Source: Gorsachius magnificus
Taxonomy: Eukaryota; Chordata; Aves; Pelecaniformes; Ardeidae
Direction of reading: 5' to 3'
DNA: 64,000 nucleotides
Assembly: GCA_034008185.1 (NCBI GenBank)
Contig: CM067109.1
Coordinates: forward strand, 33,078,885 to 33,142,884
Shown: piece after piece, positions 12,077-25,607 of the stretch
Position numbering within the stretch: the first letter of the stretch is position 1
How the letters are laid out: the number at the start of each line of letters is the position of its first letter
Notes under the pieces: model-generated
The model's input: only the letters and a program-made list of their open reading frames with translations
The model's database searches: none
What the model was told of the DNA's origin: nothing
Program-made: the position numbers and the translations under genes

Positions 12077-15000
12077 AATTAGTATCATATGATATTTTGT
12101 CTTCTGTAGAGACTTATAGATCAACATAAGACTGTTAAAATCTACAGTCAGTTTTTCAGATATTCTAGCAATTGCAAGAAACCTGAACTTTCAGTGGAGA
12201 AGAGTGAAAATGGCTATTTCTGTGATTAAATAAAAGTGTGTATTTTATGTTACCTCATTTTAAATAAAAGATTAGTATCAAAATTTTTTGATACTAAGCC
12301 ATGTTTTGCTGCGTTCTTACAGAGCTTCATCTATTTCCAGGGAAACAACAGCATAAAGGATAAAATAATGATTATTTCTTCATGTGTGGCACGAGAAGTC
12401 AGCCTACGAATTGGTTACACATAACCATCCTGGCATCTTGAAAAAGAGAAGAAAGCTAAATTGTAACCGCTAAGCAAATCTTTTTTTTTTTTTTTTTTTT
12501 TTTGTGAAAAGAATGAGGGATGTAAAGATACATAGGCTTAAGACTGAAAGGGATTTGTTGTTTGGAACTTATTTAAATAACAGAATATAGATTAACCATT
12601 GGTAGTAAAAATACCTGACCCTGATGAAAAGTACACGGTAAAAGGATAATGTGATTGTGCACCTCTGTTGAAATTAATCAAAAAAAGCAGATGTCTGGCT
12701 TTATAAGACAGACAAAACCCCCCTATATTAAGAACAAATGAATGAGATCCAGAAACTCATTTTGAATTTAATAATGCTTAATGGAAACGAAAATTTTCTG
12801 TTCAAACCTAAATGGCTCATGTATTTGTGTCCATGTTTTCCTATTAAGGTTAATGAGGTTGTGATCCTTCATATATAGCTGTATACAATATCACAAGAAG
12901 AAAAATATGTCATCTCAGAATATTAAGAGGTTTTATTTCTTCAAAGGCTATATGGACAGTGTGATAAATCCCCTAAATGGTACAGAAAGGTATAATGAAT
13001 AATTTTCTTACTAAAGTCAGTAAAGCTTCTAGTGGGTTTCAAAAATAATGGTAATTGATTACTTTTTAGTAGGAAGCTGAGGACACTTGTGAATCTGAAT
13101 AGAATTCAGCAAATTTGAAATAACCCTCAAAAGTGTTTTCAGCCACTCTTTTTCATTTTTAAATCAAGTTTGAAAATTCCAAATTAATATAATTCTATGT
13201 TTATTTCATTGGATGAGTTTATGTTTTTCCTACTGGTTCAGCATACTGATTTAAAGTTAATCCCATCTTGTGATGGAGGTTATTTTGGTGTTTTAATGCT
13301 GAGCAGGTCTTCAGCCATAAAGTAAAATAAAACAGACTTAATAGGAAAAGGAAATATTTATGGCATATGTCAGTAAAAACCCAAGAAGGTATACTTTTTC
13401 TAACTTTTAGACATGGGTTTTAAGTGAAGAAGCTTCACCTTTTTGCAGAACTTAAACTTAGGTGTAACAGCAGATAAAATCATACTTGGAAAAACAACCT
13501 CTATGTAAGACACTTGGGACAAAATTTCATATTCGTATGAAGGAAGCATTTTTTCTCTGTTTTTAATTATTTAATCATTATACAGACTAATGTATTTAAA
13601 TCAACATGGCATACTGGTATTTTCCAGAAGTCGCTCACTCATTTAAGCTATAGTGATAGGATGGATCTGCATAGGAAAGGACACTTTCTCCACCTCCTGT
13701 GAGCATTATTTTGTTAGACAAAAGTGAGAGGGGAAGAAAGAATAGGCAGTGCTTTCACATTGTGTTTCATTAAACTATAGCTGCCATCAGCTGCATCTCC
13801 TGAACTTTTTCCTGCCAAATGAAGTCAGGCAGGCTTTTGAATTCTGAATGATTTCCAACTCCATGATGAGAGCAGTGCCTGTATCAGCTGCCAGCTATGC
13901 AAATGTAGAAGTAGTTTGGACTGTTATTGCAGATGAGTGGAGACATTAGGCTTAGTGAAAAAGACAAAATACAATCACAAAGGAAACATGGCTCAAAAGG
14001 TCAGTGCAGAAGGAAAGCAAATGGATGCAGAAGGTATTAGATAGTCTTGGGTTCACCAATGCCTTCTATGTGTCCATCAGCTCTGAGTTCACTGGAATTT
14101 TTTAGGGCAGGCAGAGCAACCTACATCCATGAAGTCAGAGGGCACTGACATCTTTCCTCTCTCTTTTATGGAGGGTATTTAGGGATCTGAGAGGCAAATT
14201 CCGTTTTGCACAGAAAAAAAACCATGTGGATAGGCAGATGTGTTTGGTGATGGGAGCATGTTCTCTGACACTCAGTATCGCATCACCTCTGCAAGCAACC
14301 AGACAGAGCACATCCTTGTACTCAAAAGACTCTGGAGGACTCTGTTCTAGTCTATGTTGCCTCTGTCTCACTTGAAAAGGAGTACACTGCTGCTACTGCT
14401 GAGAAAACAGTTTAATATATCCAGGATAAAAATGAATACTTCTCAGAGTACCAATTGCTGAACAAGAGAATTTGATCAGTATCATACTAATTTGCTGTCA
14501 CTTATCTCCTCCCCCTACTATTAAGCCTATTTTCAGCAAGGTGGGTGTTGTCATCTCCAGACAGTGCGTGTGTTCAGTTGTCTTTGGATCTCAGATCACA
14601 AAACACAGTAGCATGTACAAAGCTATCAGGAGGCACATATGCAAAGATCATACCTCCATCTTATTCTTTCTTTGCTACACATAACATTCTCTCCTTTTGC
14701 TATTTCATATTTCTAAGACCAAACATGTTCAAAGACTTGCACAGAATCCAGTATCACTTTTGACAATAGCAGGTGTTAAAACTCTGAAGAACTTTCTCAC
14801 AATCCACTTTAACTTTTATAAAAATTCATAAATGCAAATGAGATTTGGAAACATGAGGATGAATTATATGTCACTGAATAAGCAACTTATACTTCCAGTG
14901 TTGTTAAGCATAGAGTGAGAAGGAAGAGTCAAACCCTTAAGTAAAATTTGAAAACTACTGTCAAATCATTTTGTATCAGCTCTGAAACGAAGCTTACAGT

Positions 15001-18000
15001 AAGACTTAACATTTTAAAAGTCTGTATGTATAATCCAAAATAGAGGAACTATAATAAAACATGATAATCTCCATATACTTCTTCATAATGGAAGAAAAAT
15101 CCTGCTTTATAAAGTCTGCTGAAGAAGGAGAAAAAGTACCCAGCCAAGAAGATTCTTAAATATCCTCCAAAAGCTTTATTTGTCTCTTACGAGAATTACT
15201 CAGCAAGAACAGTAAATTTTCAGATTTCTCATGCTAGTTTTGACACCTTAAAAAGTATGAGAGTAGCTTAATCTTCAGAATGCTCTTTGTTCACAATTTA
15301 ATGTATAATAGACTGAAATATCAATTACAATAAGCTGATTTCTCCCCAAGACACAGTTTATGTCTTCACAAACTGTCCAATTGAAGGATATTTCCCAAAT
15401 TCTTGGATTATTTATTATAGGAGTTATACAAATTGCCTTTCAGAGGAAATAAATCCCACCTTATGAATTCTATATCTATTAACTTTTTTGAGGTTATAGG
15501 TCTGAAGCAGAACCCCCACACAACACCCAGACTGAAAACTTTCACTTCACTGAGTGATGAAAACCTTGCTTGTATCTCTAAAGTGCTGATTTACCAACGT
15601 AAAGAATGTCATGGAGATTAAACCTCTTCTGTATGGTGTGGGTGCTCTGAAATGATATGAAAATCTAATTCCATAATATCACTGTCCCTGCTGACAATTT
15701 CTTATGAGAGATTAGTTAAAAATGTTTGAAATTTAAAGTGTCCATGACTAGGCATCTACCTTCTTATGAAATTAGCTTTGCATGTACCTGCATGTAATTT
15801 AAATTTGGAATTAAAAGAGATTAAACAAATGTAACCAATAGCTTTTAAATTAAAACTACATGGTCAGTAACTTCAAAAGTTAACTCACTCTTCTTGGGGA
15901 CAGGTGGAGTGGGTGTAAATTTTTCTCATTCTGCATAGTCATCTTATGACTATGTCTACATCATTTAACCTGTTTCTATAAATGGATTCAAAGAATTGCA
16001 GGATTAATTTTTTTTTTGAAATGCTTAATTTGAAGTACGTATATATCATGTGATGTGATAAGGTTATTAAATATTCAGTTAATAATGAATTGATAGATTG
16101 CTGTTTTAATGAGTTTGGGAAAGGGATGCATAAATAGACAATATTCAGTTTTGCTAAAAATGAATTCAGATGTCTTTATAGTAAGAAAATTTCCTTCCAT
16201 CATTATACTGCATGGTTATTCTAGAAAATACATTAATACATTACAGCAGATTATTTTTTTCAGAGGACATGATCGGTTACCCATTTGGGAATTTTGCAAA
16301 GGGTATTTGAGAAGACAGATAATTAATTGTTCTCATGGCTACCAGTTAGATCTCTCTGAATCTGCTCTCCCTGTGAACACTCCAGTGAGCCAGCAATATG
16401 CATGGACAGTGAGTCTCCCCTGAAGTTCAATTCAAATAAAAGAAGTCCTCAGAGTAAACTTACCTGGTTTTAGGGCCAGAGCCTTGATTATCCTTATTCA
16501 GATATGGCACTTTGAGGAGACCACATCATCATACCTGAAACATTCTGTAGAGGTCTGCATTAGTTTCTACTGGATTTCATTTAAACCTTGAACTATACAA
16601 ACAAAGTAATGAGAGATTATATACCTGATCTTTTAGAATGGCAGTTGCCCATCATGATCTCTGGGAAGGCAACGCTTATGTTGGGTGTACTTTTCCCACA
16701 AAAAGTTCTTTCAGCACAACCTGGAAGCCTAAATAGAGCATCAGATTCTTTAATGACTCTTACCTATTTTATATCTATAAAAGGAAGGCTAAATATTTAA
16801 ATGTAGCATTTACTTTTTTTTTTAAGAAATTGATAAACTCTTAAATTATTATTAAAAATTTTTTACTCTATGCAAGTTGCATTATTTACAGTTTCCTAAG
16901 GGTAAGGCATACCACTTCTTTTAATGAGAAAAAGATGATGTTTTTGTTTTTCCAATCAAAGATAAATTCAGATGTGTAATTTTAGAAATAGCCTCAATGA
17001 ATTTCTGATTGGAGATTGAACAAGTAAATATTGTCTACTGCTGTTTGCCTTCTTTCTGTGTTTTGGCTCCATTTACAAGCATTGACTACATTCAAAAATA
17101 GTATGAATAGAAAATGGAAACGCTAAGCTCTTGGACTGTCTCCTGAAATGGCCAATTTATGGGACAATCGGTTTCAGTTGTATTGTTGAATTTTTGATGT
17201 TGACATGTCTTCTATACATTGAATAAAGGCCGTCAGATCTCTTCACATTTGTGCCAAACAGCCAAGATGGTAACAAAGATGCTATTGAGATGGTAATGAG
17301 TTGCTGTCAGTACATCATGTGTCATACTCAAATCTACGCTTCTAGTCTCTTGAGCTGCTTTGATCGCAGCAAAATGTTCCCTTTCATTTATTTATGCCTT
17401 TATTATATAATTCAAGGAAAATTACACTTTGTATTTGTTTTGTCTAGCCAATAAATTTATTTTTTATATAAAAAAAGCAGCAACCTGTGCTTATTCTCAC
17501 ATAGACAGGAGTCTATGAAGTATTTTACATTTCTAGAGTCCCAGAAGTGAATGATAAATTAAAAAAGATAAATTATTCATAATTGTAGCAGGCTCAGAAA
17601 TGAAGGTTTATAACTAGAAGGTCCTGTTCCAGAAAGGAACTTATATACAATCTGACTTTTAGTGCAGAACTAGTTTGACTGAAGTAAGGCAAATAAGCCC
17701 ATGTTTAAGTGCCTTCCTGGATAAAAGCCAAAATTAAGAACAGAGTAAAATTAGAGAACTAACAACTACTTAATGCAAAGTGTGAAAGAAAGCACTGGCT
17801 ATGTAATCAGGGAACATGACTGATTGAACTAATGGTATAAATGGATTCATGAGACATGATTTCTTAAGGAGATAAGAACAAATACCATGATAAAAGCATG
17901 AAAATCTGTGGCCTTAAACTAAGCATGGGAAATGTTGTGGGGGACAAAGACCTGTTCCCTTTTAAAGTAAAATGTATATTTTCATACATGCTTACAAATA

Positions 18001-20323
18001 GTAGGTTATAAAGTTAAACATTTTCATTACCGAAAATAATGTAACACTTAGAACTGACTGGGAATTCCATAAAAATATGCAACATAAATATAAATGACAA
18101 GAAATTAACTGTTGTTCTTGTGATTCTAAACAGATTACACATGATACAGGTACCAAGATAAGCCAAGATAAGCTACTTACACTTAAAAGGATTTCAGCAC
18201 CTGCTAAGACTTAGACGCATAGGTAGCACCAGTTCTTATTTTAAAACCAATATCTATGCTCCAGCATAGGGAGAGGCTTGAGGGAAATTTTCAATCCATC
18301 TGTACTATTTAGCCTCTCTAATCCTCTTGAGGCTGGGATCATGCAACAGATAATTCTAGGAAAAACTTAATTCTGTGTACATGCATTGGCATTCCATATC
18401 CAACAATTAATTCCCCATCTTTTTCTTCTGCCCTTGCAAGTGTATCAAGAAACCTTCCCTAGGTGAAAAAAATAACCAGGAATCTTTCTTAAAAGACATT
18501 TTAAGGTCTTTCTTACAGAGCTTTGGATTTTGGTCGTTACACTACTCAGGCAAGTTGCAGTTTTCAGCAGTATCCTGGCATGCTGGGTGACACCAGATCC
18601 TACAATTAATGTACAGAATAAGCATAATCAATGAAGCTACTCATGGGACTCATGTCACATAAACTTTTTTGGAATTGTATACATGCTCATCATCAAAGAA
18701 GAGGTTCTTGGTGATGTTTACAAATTAAAGTTATAAGAAATTGAAAATATATAACATGTAGGTAGTTGCCAATATATGTAGCAGAGTCCTGTGAATTTCT
18801 TAGCATGATGTTTTAAGTCACTTATCAGGAAAAACTACACACAATAAAAAAGATATGTAGATGTCCGGCTCTGGGATGTCTCCCTAGTTTTATCTATAAT
18901 TATAGTTGTACTGAGAAGACTTAACGTGGTTTTTTACATTTTTCAATGATGAGTAAAGAAAAGCTGTCCATTAAATTCATTGTTAGTTCATTGTCTCCCA
19001 TCACATCTTGTCAGCTGGTAAGCCCTTATCGAGAACTTTTGCATACAACTCAGAAACCATGGTTCTCTTCGTGACCCTCATGAGGACCCTCCAGTCCTCA
19101 TGCAGTGGAACTAAACTGGTTTTGCAGACACAGTTCTTCTGAACAGAACATGTCCCATAATTTTAGCTAATAAAACTTAAGTTGAAGAAAAGCAGGTTAA
19201 ACAACATACTTTATTGCAATGTATCTTGTATTATTAGCCTACATATTTTACAACTGTCAACTTTGCTTCCAGAGAACAAAATAAGACAGAAGAAAACAAT
19301 GCATTGATATAGTCATATGGGAGAATAACATTTTGAGAGAAGCTGCAGATACATTACAGATTCAGATCTTTTACCTATATTACAATACAGTTAAATGGTT
19401 GTTCATGCTTGTACAAATCTGAAGATATTTCTATATTGTCATTTTCAGTTGTATCTTTACGTGCTGAACCGGAATCCTGGTGCACTGCATCAATTACATT
19501 ATTTCTGCCCTTCACCTCCATTATCACTCATTATTTAGACATTTTACACATCTTAGCAAAACATTTTGTAGGCTTACAGGTTACTTACTGCTGGTTCACA
19601 ATCCCATACTAACTGACCTCTGTAGAAATGCCAGAGGAAGCTCTTCATTTTGTTTAACCGTGGATAGATAAAGGGACAGATGTGTTATACTAGGTCACGT
19701 ATTCAAAAATGGCAAATCATGTTCAGTCAAGCCAGTGAGGAATTATTCACAGTATTATCTGGCTGTACACAAGCTAGGTTTTATCTACATTTAAAAGTGT
19801 TACTACCACAGTTCTCAATGGTAAGAATGAGAGTGGAAAGATCATCCGACTAATTGGGGAAAATTTCAGACAGAAGTGCCCTTATGCTTTAAAAAAAGTT
19901 TACTACATTAGAGAAACTGCTTTGAGATAGCTGAAATTGAGTTAAAATATGTAGTATGAAGAAGTTACATAGGAGAATGGAAGAATACATGCCCTGCAAA
20001 CACATTCAGGCCACTCAGAGTGTAAGGTGATGCCCTGAAAAGGGCTGGAATGGGAGATGTAGGTTGGCACACAGTAGAAACCAGGTGATTGTGGCTCCAA
20101 CTCAGTTTACCAGAGAACATTGCTGAGGCTTTTGAGAGGACTGTATGAGGATTTTCATTGTGTTTTTACTGTTTCTACTGTTTTCTTGGATTTATTATTC
20201 ATAAATCAGGGAATTTTGCACATTGGGAGCACTAAGGAATGCAATTTACTTTTGCAGGTTCCTTGGCAGAGCAAGAAGGAGTCTCTGATCAATCATACCT
20301 AGTAAAAAACCCCAAATAAGTGA
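12077..20323. other. Long repeat-poor AT-rich stretch, no gene recognised
   Basis: About 8.2 kb with no CR1 or LTR that I can see. Open frames such as 16109-16423 (+) and 14135-14371 (-) have no motif, no splice-supported context and no frame conservation that can be judged here. It may be unique intergenic or intronic DNA, or hold repeats too old to see by eye. Confidence 0.55.
12481..12503 (+). repeat. T23 homopolymer
   Basis: Twenty-three consecutive T. No retrogene or target-duplication structure was noticed around it. Confidence 0.95.
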
Positions 20324-20802
20324 CTATCTACAAAGAAAGCTTTTGTATAAAATAGTGAGTGACATCATCAGCTGTGGTCCCACTCCTTTTGAGCTGCTGA
20401 AGTAGTAGAAAAATAAAGCAAACTTTTGTAGCTGCCAGTTACTCCTGGATAGGTATAAAGCCTGTAAAACTGTTGTGATAATGTGCTCCTTCATCTTCAA
20501 CTTCCCAGCATACAAGCATGTAGCAAAGAACAGGGCAAAATCAACAAGGCAGTAGGCAAAAATACACATCTCCTCAGGGACAGTTTCTGTGTGACATATG
20601 TCCTGAAGGTAGTTGTCATCAGGTAGAGGAACCTCAAGGCTAATGTCCAGGTGGTTTGTGAACCAGGCAGCCAATATGACCACTGGTTCTCACCTCTTAC
20701 AGAGCTTATCTTAGTGCTGGTAGGCATCAACCTTTTGCTTTTTCTAACAGGGATTTGTCTTGCAGCTGTTATATAGTACAAATTGAGGTACTGAAAAAAC
20801 AT
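20324..20802 (-). pseudogene. Unrecognised protein-like ORF pair, possible retrogene remnant
   Basis: Two overlapping minus-strand frames (20497-20802, 101 codons; 20324-20683, 119 codons) cover a stretch that is less AT-biased than its surroundings. The longer frame has mixed, coding-like composition, with acidic and polar segments (PLPDDNYLQDICHTETVPEE) followed by helix-like hydrophobic stretches. The run ending in YLSRSNWQLQ and a following aromatic-rich block are loosely reminiscent of the C-terminal lobe of mitotic cyclins, but that is an impression and not an identification. A frameshift near 20680 would be needed to join the frames. No poly(A) tail, promoter or splice sites were identified. 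It could equally be chance open sequence. Confidence 0.25.
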
Positions 20803-23592
20803 TTTTATATTTACAAAATGAAGCTGAAGCTGAAAGGAGAATAAGGCAAGCTTAGAAAAACTCCATCCCTAAAATTTTTTCAAGCATCACAGCTGCTGTT
20901 ATTTTGTATTCCTGCATTTTAATTTAAATGTAATTTTAATTCAATACAGTGCTGGAAAGATACTGAATATTAAAAACTAAACATTTCTTTCCAAAATTCT
21001 TTTCCTGCTGTGATTGCACTCTCTAGCTGGTTCAAAAAACAATTCCTTTTTTTCTTCCATACAAATGTATAAAATTGTTATTTATTATATGAGTCACAAT
21101 TTTCATGTAAGCAACTTTTTCTTTCTTCTCAGAGGATCAGTCAATGCAGTACTTGCAAAGAAAAATAGAGACAGGCTAATAGATGTAAGACCAAATTAAA
21201 AAAAAAAAAAAAGAAAAAACCAGACATCTTTTACAGAGTTAAAGTCCTGTATTTATCAAATCGTACTCAGCTCTTTGAGGGAATTTATGCCCACATTTTT
21301 GTTCCGGATAGCTATAGGAACAAAGAGATGATTTTGTTATTGTTCTTGGTTTGTGCCTTAATATGCATGATGACAGCAGGAGTATGTGCAATCAGATGAA
21401 AGAACATCCCACATGTAATTTAATTTTATCTGCTAGGCCTGAACAGGAAAAGAATACCCAGAATTTTTATTTCTCCTCAAAGTTAAAGGAATATGGTGTG
21501 TCTAAAAACATTTACTGTGGAGCTAGGTGCAACATAAATATTGGCATTGTTGATATAAATATTAAGATTGCTGATCAGACTGTCTCACACCTTTCTGTGA
21601 AATAAATGTGTTCTGTACATTTCACTTGCTTATGGTTTTTTGATTTTTGGTTTCCATTATTTTTTTTCCTTTTTGTGATCCCCCAGTTCATACAAGCTGA
21701 GATCCGTTCTGAAAGCAATATACTAAAAGTATGTCTCCAGCACATACTTAAATGATCCTTTAATGCAAGGTTGTTGTCAGTGAATCTGTAATGGCGTGGA
21801 GCTTAGCACACCTGAATATTGTTCACAGCCCCATAGACAAATACACAATTTGGAATGACCTCTGAGTTATGGGTGTAGTAACAAATTTTTTTAGAGCTAG
21901 CGAGGTATGCTGACAGAATCTACAGTCTCACTTCTGACAGGAATATAGGTATGCTGAGTGGGAATTAAAACAAACAAACAAATAACCTCCAAACAAACAA
22001 TGTTCAAAAACCAGCCAGTATAGACAGTCTATTTCTGTCCTTAGCTGTATCAGTACGAATTTTTTTTCACAGACTCATGAAAACTTTCTCAGCACTTTTG
22101 AAGATCTCTTCAAGAATGTGTACCTTAGAAAGTGGAAACAAAGGTATATTTTTAGTATTTATAAAGCTGTCCGTATTTTAATGTGTTATGACTTTAGATT
22201 CCATACTAAGGCAGAAGTGCCTAGCAAATTTTTTCTTTTTTAGTTCCATTTTTCTGAATTCAGTAATGTGATTTACCACTTGTGCTGTTATTACCAGTAA
22301 ATATATTGATTGCATATATAACATGGTTATCCATTTGTAGCAGTTTATGAGGGACATATGTGACAGTCTGTGTGTTTGGAGAGGAAAGGGATAGGGTTTC
22401 AGAACAAAAGCATGAAGAGATAAATAGTCAATGTATAAATTTAAAAAAAATAAAATAACATTTTTCAACAGTCAGCATCAAGACTATGAAATAAATTGTT
22501 TTTGAATACTTTTGTAACAGATGTCAGCCATCTTACTTATCACTGAACAAGCCACATTTGAACTAAGCAGCTCAGTATCACATTGAGGGATGTGGTTGCT
22601 GATTGAACACAGGTGTAATGGTTGATATACTGTCACACGGTCTGATGTTAACCTAAGATCTTTGTTGAAATACTTATTACTGATGGCACAAAATGTAATT
22701 GCTAATTTTCTGCCTGAATGGTTACATATTTTCTCCAAATCTTAAGAGCTATTCATCCCTTTTCCACTGCCCATTTCTCAGAGTTTAAGGCAGATGTGTC
22801 ACTGGTCCACAGACCAGTAATTGAACCTGTCACTTGCAATCTACTGACTTCATTCCTCAGAAATGTATCCACTGCTTCATTCACCTTCCTGCTTATTTTT
22901 CTCTAGGTATCAAATGTCCAACTTAAAACTACGCTAACAGATATTCACTGTTTACCTTGCAGATCTCTGGTCACAGAGCAAAGCATTCAGAAGCAACCTG
23001 GACTGATTATTTGCAATCATTGCAGAACTCTTATTCAAAATAAGCCATCCATTACTAGGCTAATTTTAATAAATGAATCAATTAGGTTGCAGCAGTTAGA
23101 ATAAAACTAGGTAGAAGAAAATATGCAAGTAATGTCTATACAAAATTCAACCCACTGAACTAATTTTGAATATTCCCAAAATAGTCTGCATGACATCAGG
23201 GATTTTTACCCAATGGATAGCTACAGTTATATAGCTTCAGTGGTCAATGCTTCGAAAGAAAATACAAAGCACAGGTGTGTCTGCAGAAACTTATAATGGG
23301 AGTGCTGTAAAATAATCATCACCACATTGTAAAATAACCTTGAAATGAGTTCTTACCTACATAATAATAATTGGGTGTTTTCAGGCCCCAGTCTGTAGAG
23401 CCTGTACAGATGAGTACCTTAGTAAATGTACATGTGCTAGTATTCATACAATTAAGGCCAGACAACTAAAAGAGTAAAAGTCACTAGTAACACATTCAAA
23501 CAGAATTCATGCTGCTTTTTCCAAGTGAAAACTTTCTGAAATGTTTATGAAATGCTCAGGTCAAGGGTTTTTTTTTATTATTTATTTATGTA
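20803..23592. other. Unique AT-rich stretch
   Basis: No gene or dispersed repeat recognised. It contains an A-rich tract near 21197-21227 and a short AAAC run near 21968-22000. Small open frames such as 22178-22468 (-) have no recognisable motif. Confidence 0.55.
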
Positions 23593-23845
23593 TGTCCTGG
23601 TTTCTGCTGGGATAGAGTTAATTTTCTTCTTAGTGGCTGGTATAGTGCTGTGTTTTGGATTTAGTATGAGAAGAATATTGGTAATACACTGATGTTTTGG
23701 TTGTTTCTGGGTAGTACTTAGACTGGGCAAGGACTTCTCAGCTCTCAGCTCTGCCAGGTGCATGAGAAGCTGGGAGGGACACAGCCAGGACAGCTGACAC
23801 AAACTGACCAAAGGGCTATTCCATACCATATGACTTCATGCTCAG

Positions 23846-23853
23846 TATATAAG
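23846..23853 (+). promoter_or_regulatory. TATA box of LTR 2
   Basis: TATATAAG about 250 bp into the LTR, at the expected U3 promoter position, just before the purine-rich block. LTR 4 has the weaker AATAAAAG at the matching place. Activity is inferred from position and sequence only. Confidence 0.6.
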
Positions 23854-24032
23854 CTGAGGGAAGAAGAAGGAAAGGGAGATGTTTGGAGTGATGTCGTCTG
23901 TCTTCCCAAGTAACCGTTACACGTGATGGAGCCCTGTTTTCCTGGAGATGACTGAGCACCTGCCTGCACATGGGAAGTGGTGAATGAATTCCTTGCTTTG
24001 CTTTGCTTGAGTGCGTGGCTTTTGATTTACCT

Positions 24033-24038
24033 ATTAAA
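24033..24038 (+). promoter_or_regulatory. Polyadenylation-like ATTAAA of LTR 2
   Basis: ATTAAACTGTCT is kept at the same place in LTR 1 (8746) and, as GTTAAACTGCCT, in LTR 4. It is the likely poly(A) signal at the R/U5 side of this LTR family. Confidence 0.55.
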
Positions 24039-24165
24039 CTGTCTTTACCTCAAACCATGAGTTTTCTCACTTTTGCTCCTCTGATTCTCTCCCCCGTCCC
24101 ATTGTGGGGAGGGTGAGCGAGCGGCTGTGTGGTGCTTAGTTGCCAGCCGGGGTTAAACCACGACA

Positions 24166-24584
24166 ATGTGACAGTATTAAAAAATTAAAACTGCCTCTTC
24201 ACAAATAAATACTCATGGTCTTGTCTATGGCATCCTAGCTCTTGACTGTGAGGGTTATTTGGTTGCGGAGGCAGGATATGAAATAAGTCACGTTCCACTC
24301 AGAACATCAAGAACAGCTGCTGCTATTCACATCATTATTTTCACATTCAGACAGATAAATACTGGGAAGTAAAGCTGTACTAGCTTACACAGTTACACCT
24401 TATCTAGTTGGTTTTTTATGGTTTTCTTTTTTCCAATATAGTGTACAACATGACTTACCCAGAACTCAAAATAACATTTCATTTATTTCACTGATTCATC
24501 CCCCTCCTCCCCCTTTCTTTGTCAGTTAGAAAAATGTTAGGTTATATACATAAATTTTTTGGCCTCATCAATCAACTGTTATCA
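24166..24584. other. Spacer between LTR 2 and a CR1 fragment
   Basis: Unique AT-rich sequence; nothing recognised. Confidence 0.5.
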
Positions 24585-25049
24585 CAGAAACATAGAACCT
24601 TTTAAGCTGGAAAAGACCTTTAAGATCATCAAGTCCAACTGTTAACCTAACCCTGCCATCCCACCACTAAAACATGACCCTAAGCACCTCATCTACCCAT
24701 CTTTTAAATACCTCCAGGGATGGGGACTTGACCACTTCCCTGGGCAGCCTGTTCCAATGCTTAACAACCCTTTCAGTGAAAATAATTTTCCTAATGTCCA
24801 ATCTAAACCTCCCATGATGCAACTTGAGGCCATTTCCCCTCATCCTATCACCCATGAACAGGGAGAACAGAACAACAACCACCCTACTACCTTTCAGATA
24901 GTTGTAGAGAGCAATAAGGTCTCAACCGAGCCTCCTCTTCTCTAGGTTGAACAATCTCAGTTCCCTCAGCTGCTCCTCATAAGCCTTGTGCTCCAGACCC
25001 CTCACCAGCTTTGTTGCTCTCCTCTGGACATGTTCCAGAAACGCAACAC
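24585..25049 (-). mobile_element. CR1 3' fragment related to copies A and B
   Basis: Minus strand reads [62 protein letters not shown] and [16 protein letters not shown], then a 3' UTR with GGTTAACAGTTGGACTTGAT and the tail TTCTATGTTTCTGTGAT. The UTR type is that of copies A to C, so it is the same or a close subfamily, but with more substitutions. Its 5' end at about 25049 falls at the codon for the residue before LEHVQRR. Confidence 0.9.
24667..24882 (-). pseudogene. CR1 ORF2 C-terminal remnant
   Basis: Seventy-one open codons ending [16 protein letters not shown], the normal C-terminus of ORF2 in this subfamily. Upstream the frame is lost near 24920. No catalytic residues lie in this part. 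Confidence 0.8.
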
Positions 25050-25589
25050 AATTCATCAGTGTATTGAATATATTATACACAATACTAGAAAATGTATAAA
25101 TGGAAGATGGAAGAAATTTAGTAATATAATTGAACTGCAAGCCATATGAATAAAAAGACACTTAGTATTTTGTTGATGCCACCTGTATGTTGCTTTCATA
25201 CTGTTTTGAAAGATAGTATTTTACAGTAGTAATACCATCATTAGATACAATTTTTTAAAATGCAGGACATTAGGAAGGCTGTAATTGTAGTGCTATTTAG
25301 AGATGAATCTCTCAGTCTTCTCATGTTGTAACCTTCTGCCATTCTTTTATAATGGGCACATACCCAGTAGTTGGACCCATATCTTGGAAATCCTGCCCTG
25401 TATGGGAACCTTCCTCAAGATAATTTTCTGTCATTTTGAAATCTAGTATCAATGACTCTGAGGGGCTGAAGAAAAAAAAATATCCTGGGAAAGCATTTTA
25501 ATCCTGATGAAAGTTTATTGCAGGATGAGACATTTTACTACCTTCTAATGCAAACTTCCAAGCTTAACTGCACTGAGTTGAAATGTGTT

Positions 25590-25607
25590 GGGTTGGGTGG
25601 GGTTGGG
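25590..25607 (+). repeat. G-quadruplex-forming motif
   Basis: Four G runs of 3, 3, 4 and 3 separated by loops of 2, 1 and 2 bases (GGGTTGGGTGGGGTTGGG). This fits the classical intramolecular quadruplex rule with very short loops. It stands alone in AT-rich DNA. Confidence 0.8.

Larger units (their letters stand above)
23593..24165 (+). mobile_element. Solo LTR 2 of the same endogenous retrovirus family (middle type B)
   Basis: Begins TGTCCTGGTTTC and ends TTAAACCACGACA, flanked by ATGTA (23588-23592) and ATGTG (24166-24170), a 5-bp target duplication with one mismatch. Its first ~260 bp and last ~120 bp match LTR 1. The middle (about 23850-24020) is different: it has a purine-rich GAAGAAGAAGGAAAGGG block, AAGTAACCGTTACACGTGAT and a TTGCTTTGCTTTGCTT stretch, all shared in decayed form with LTR 4. 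It has a TATATAAG box and an ATTAAA polyadenylation-like signal. No viral coding sequence adjoins it. Confidence 0.92.

Noticed and set aside
16109..16423. 104-codon plus-strand frame
   Set aside because: Ordinary AT-rich open stretch without recognisable domain or start context.
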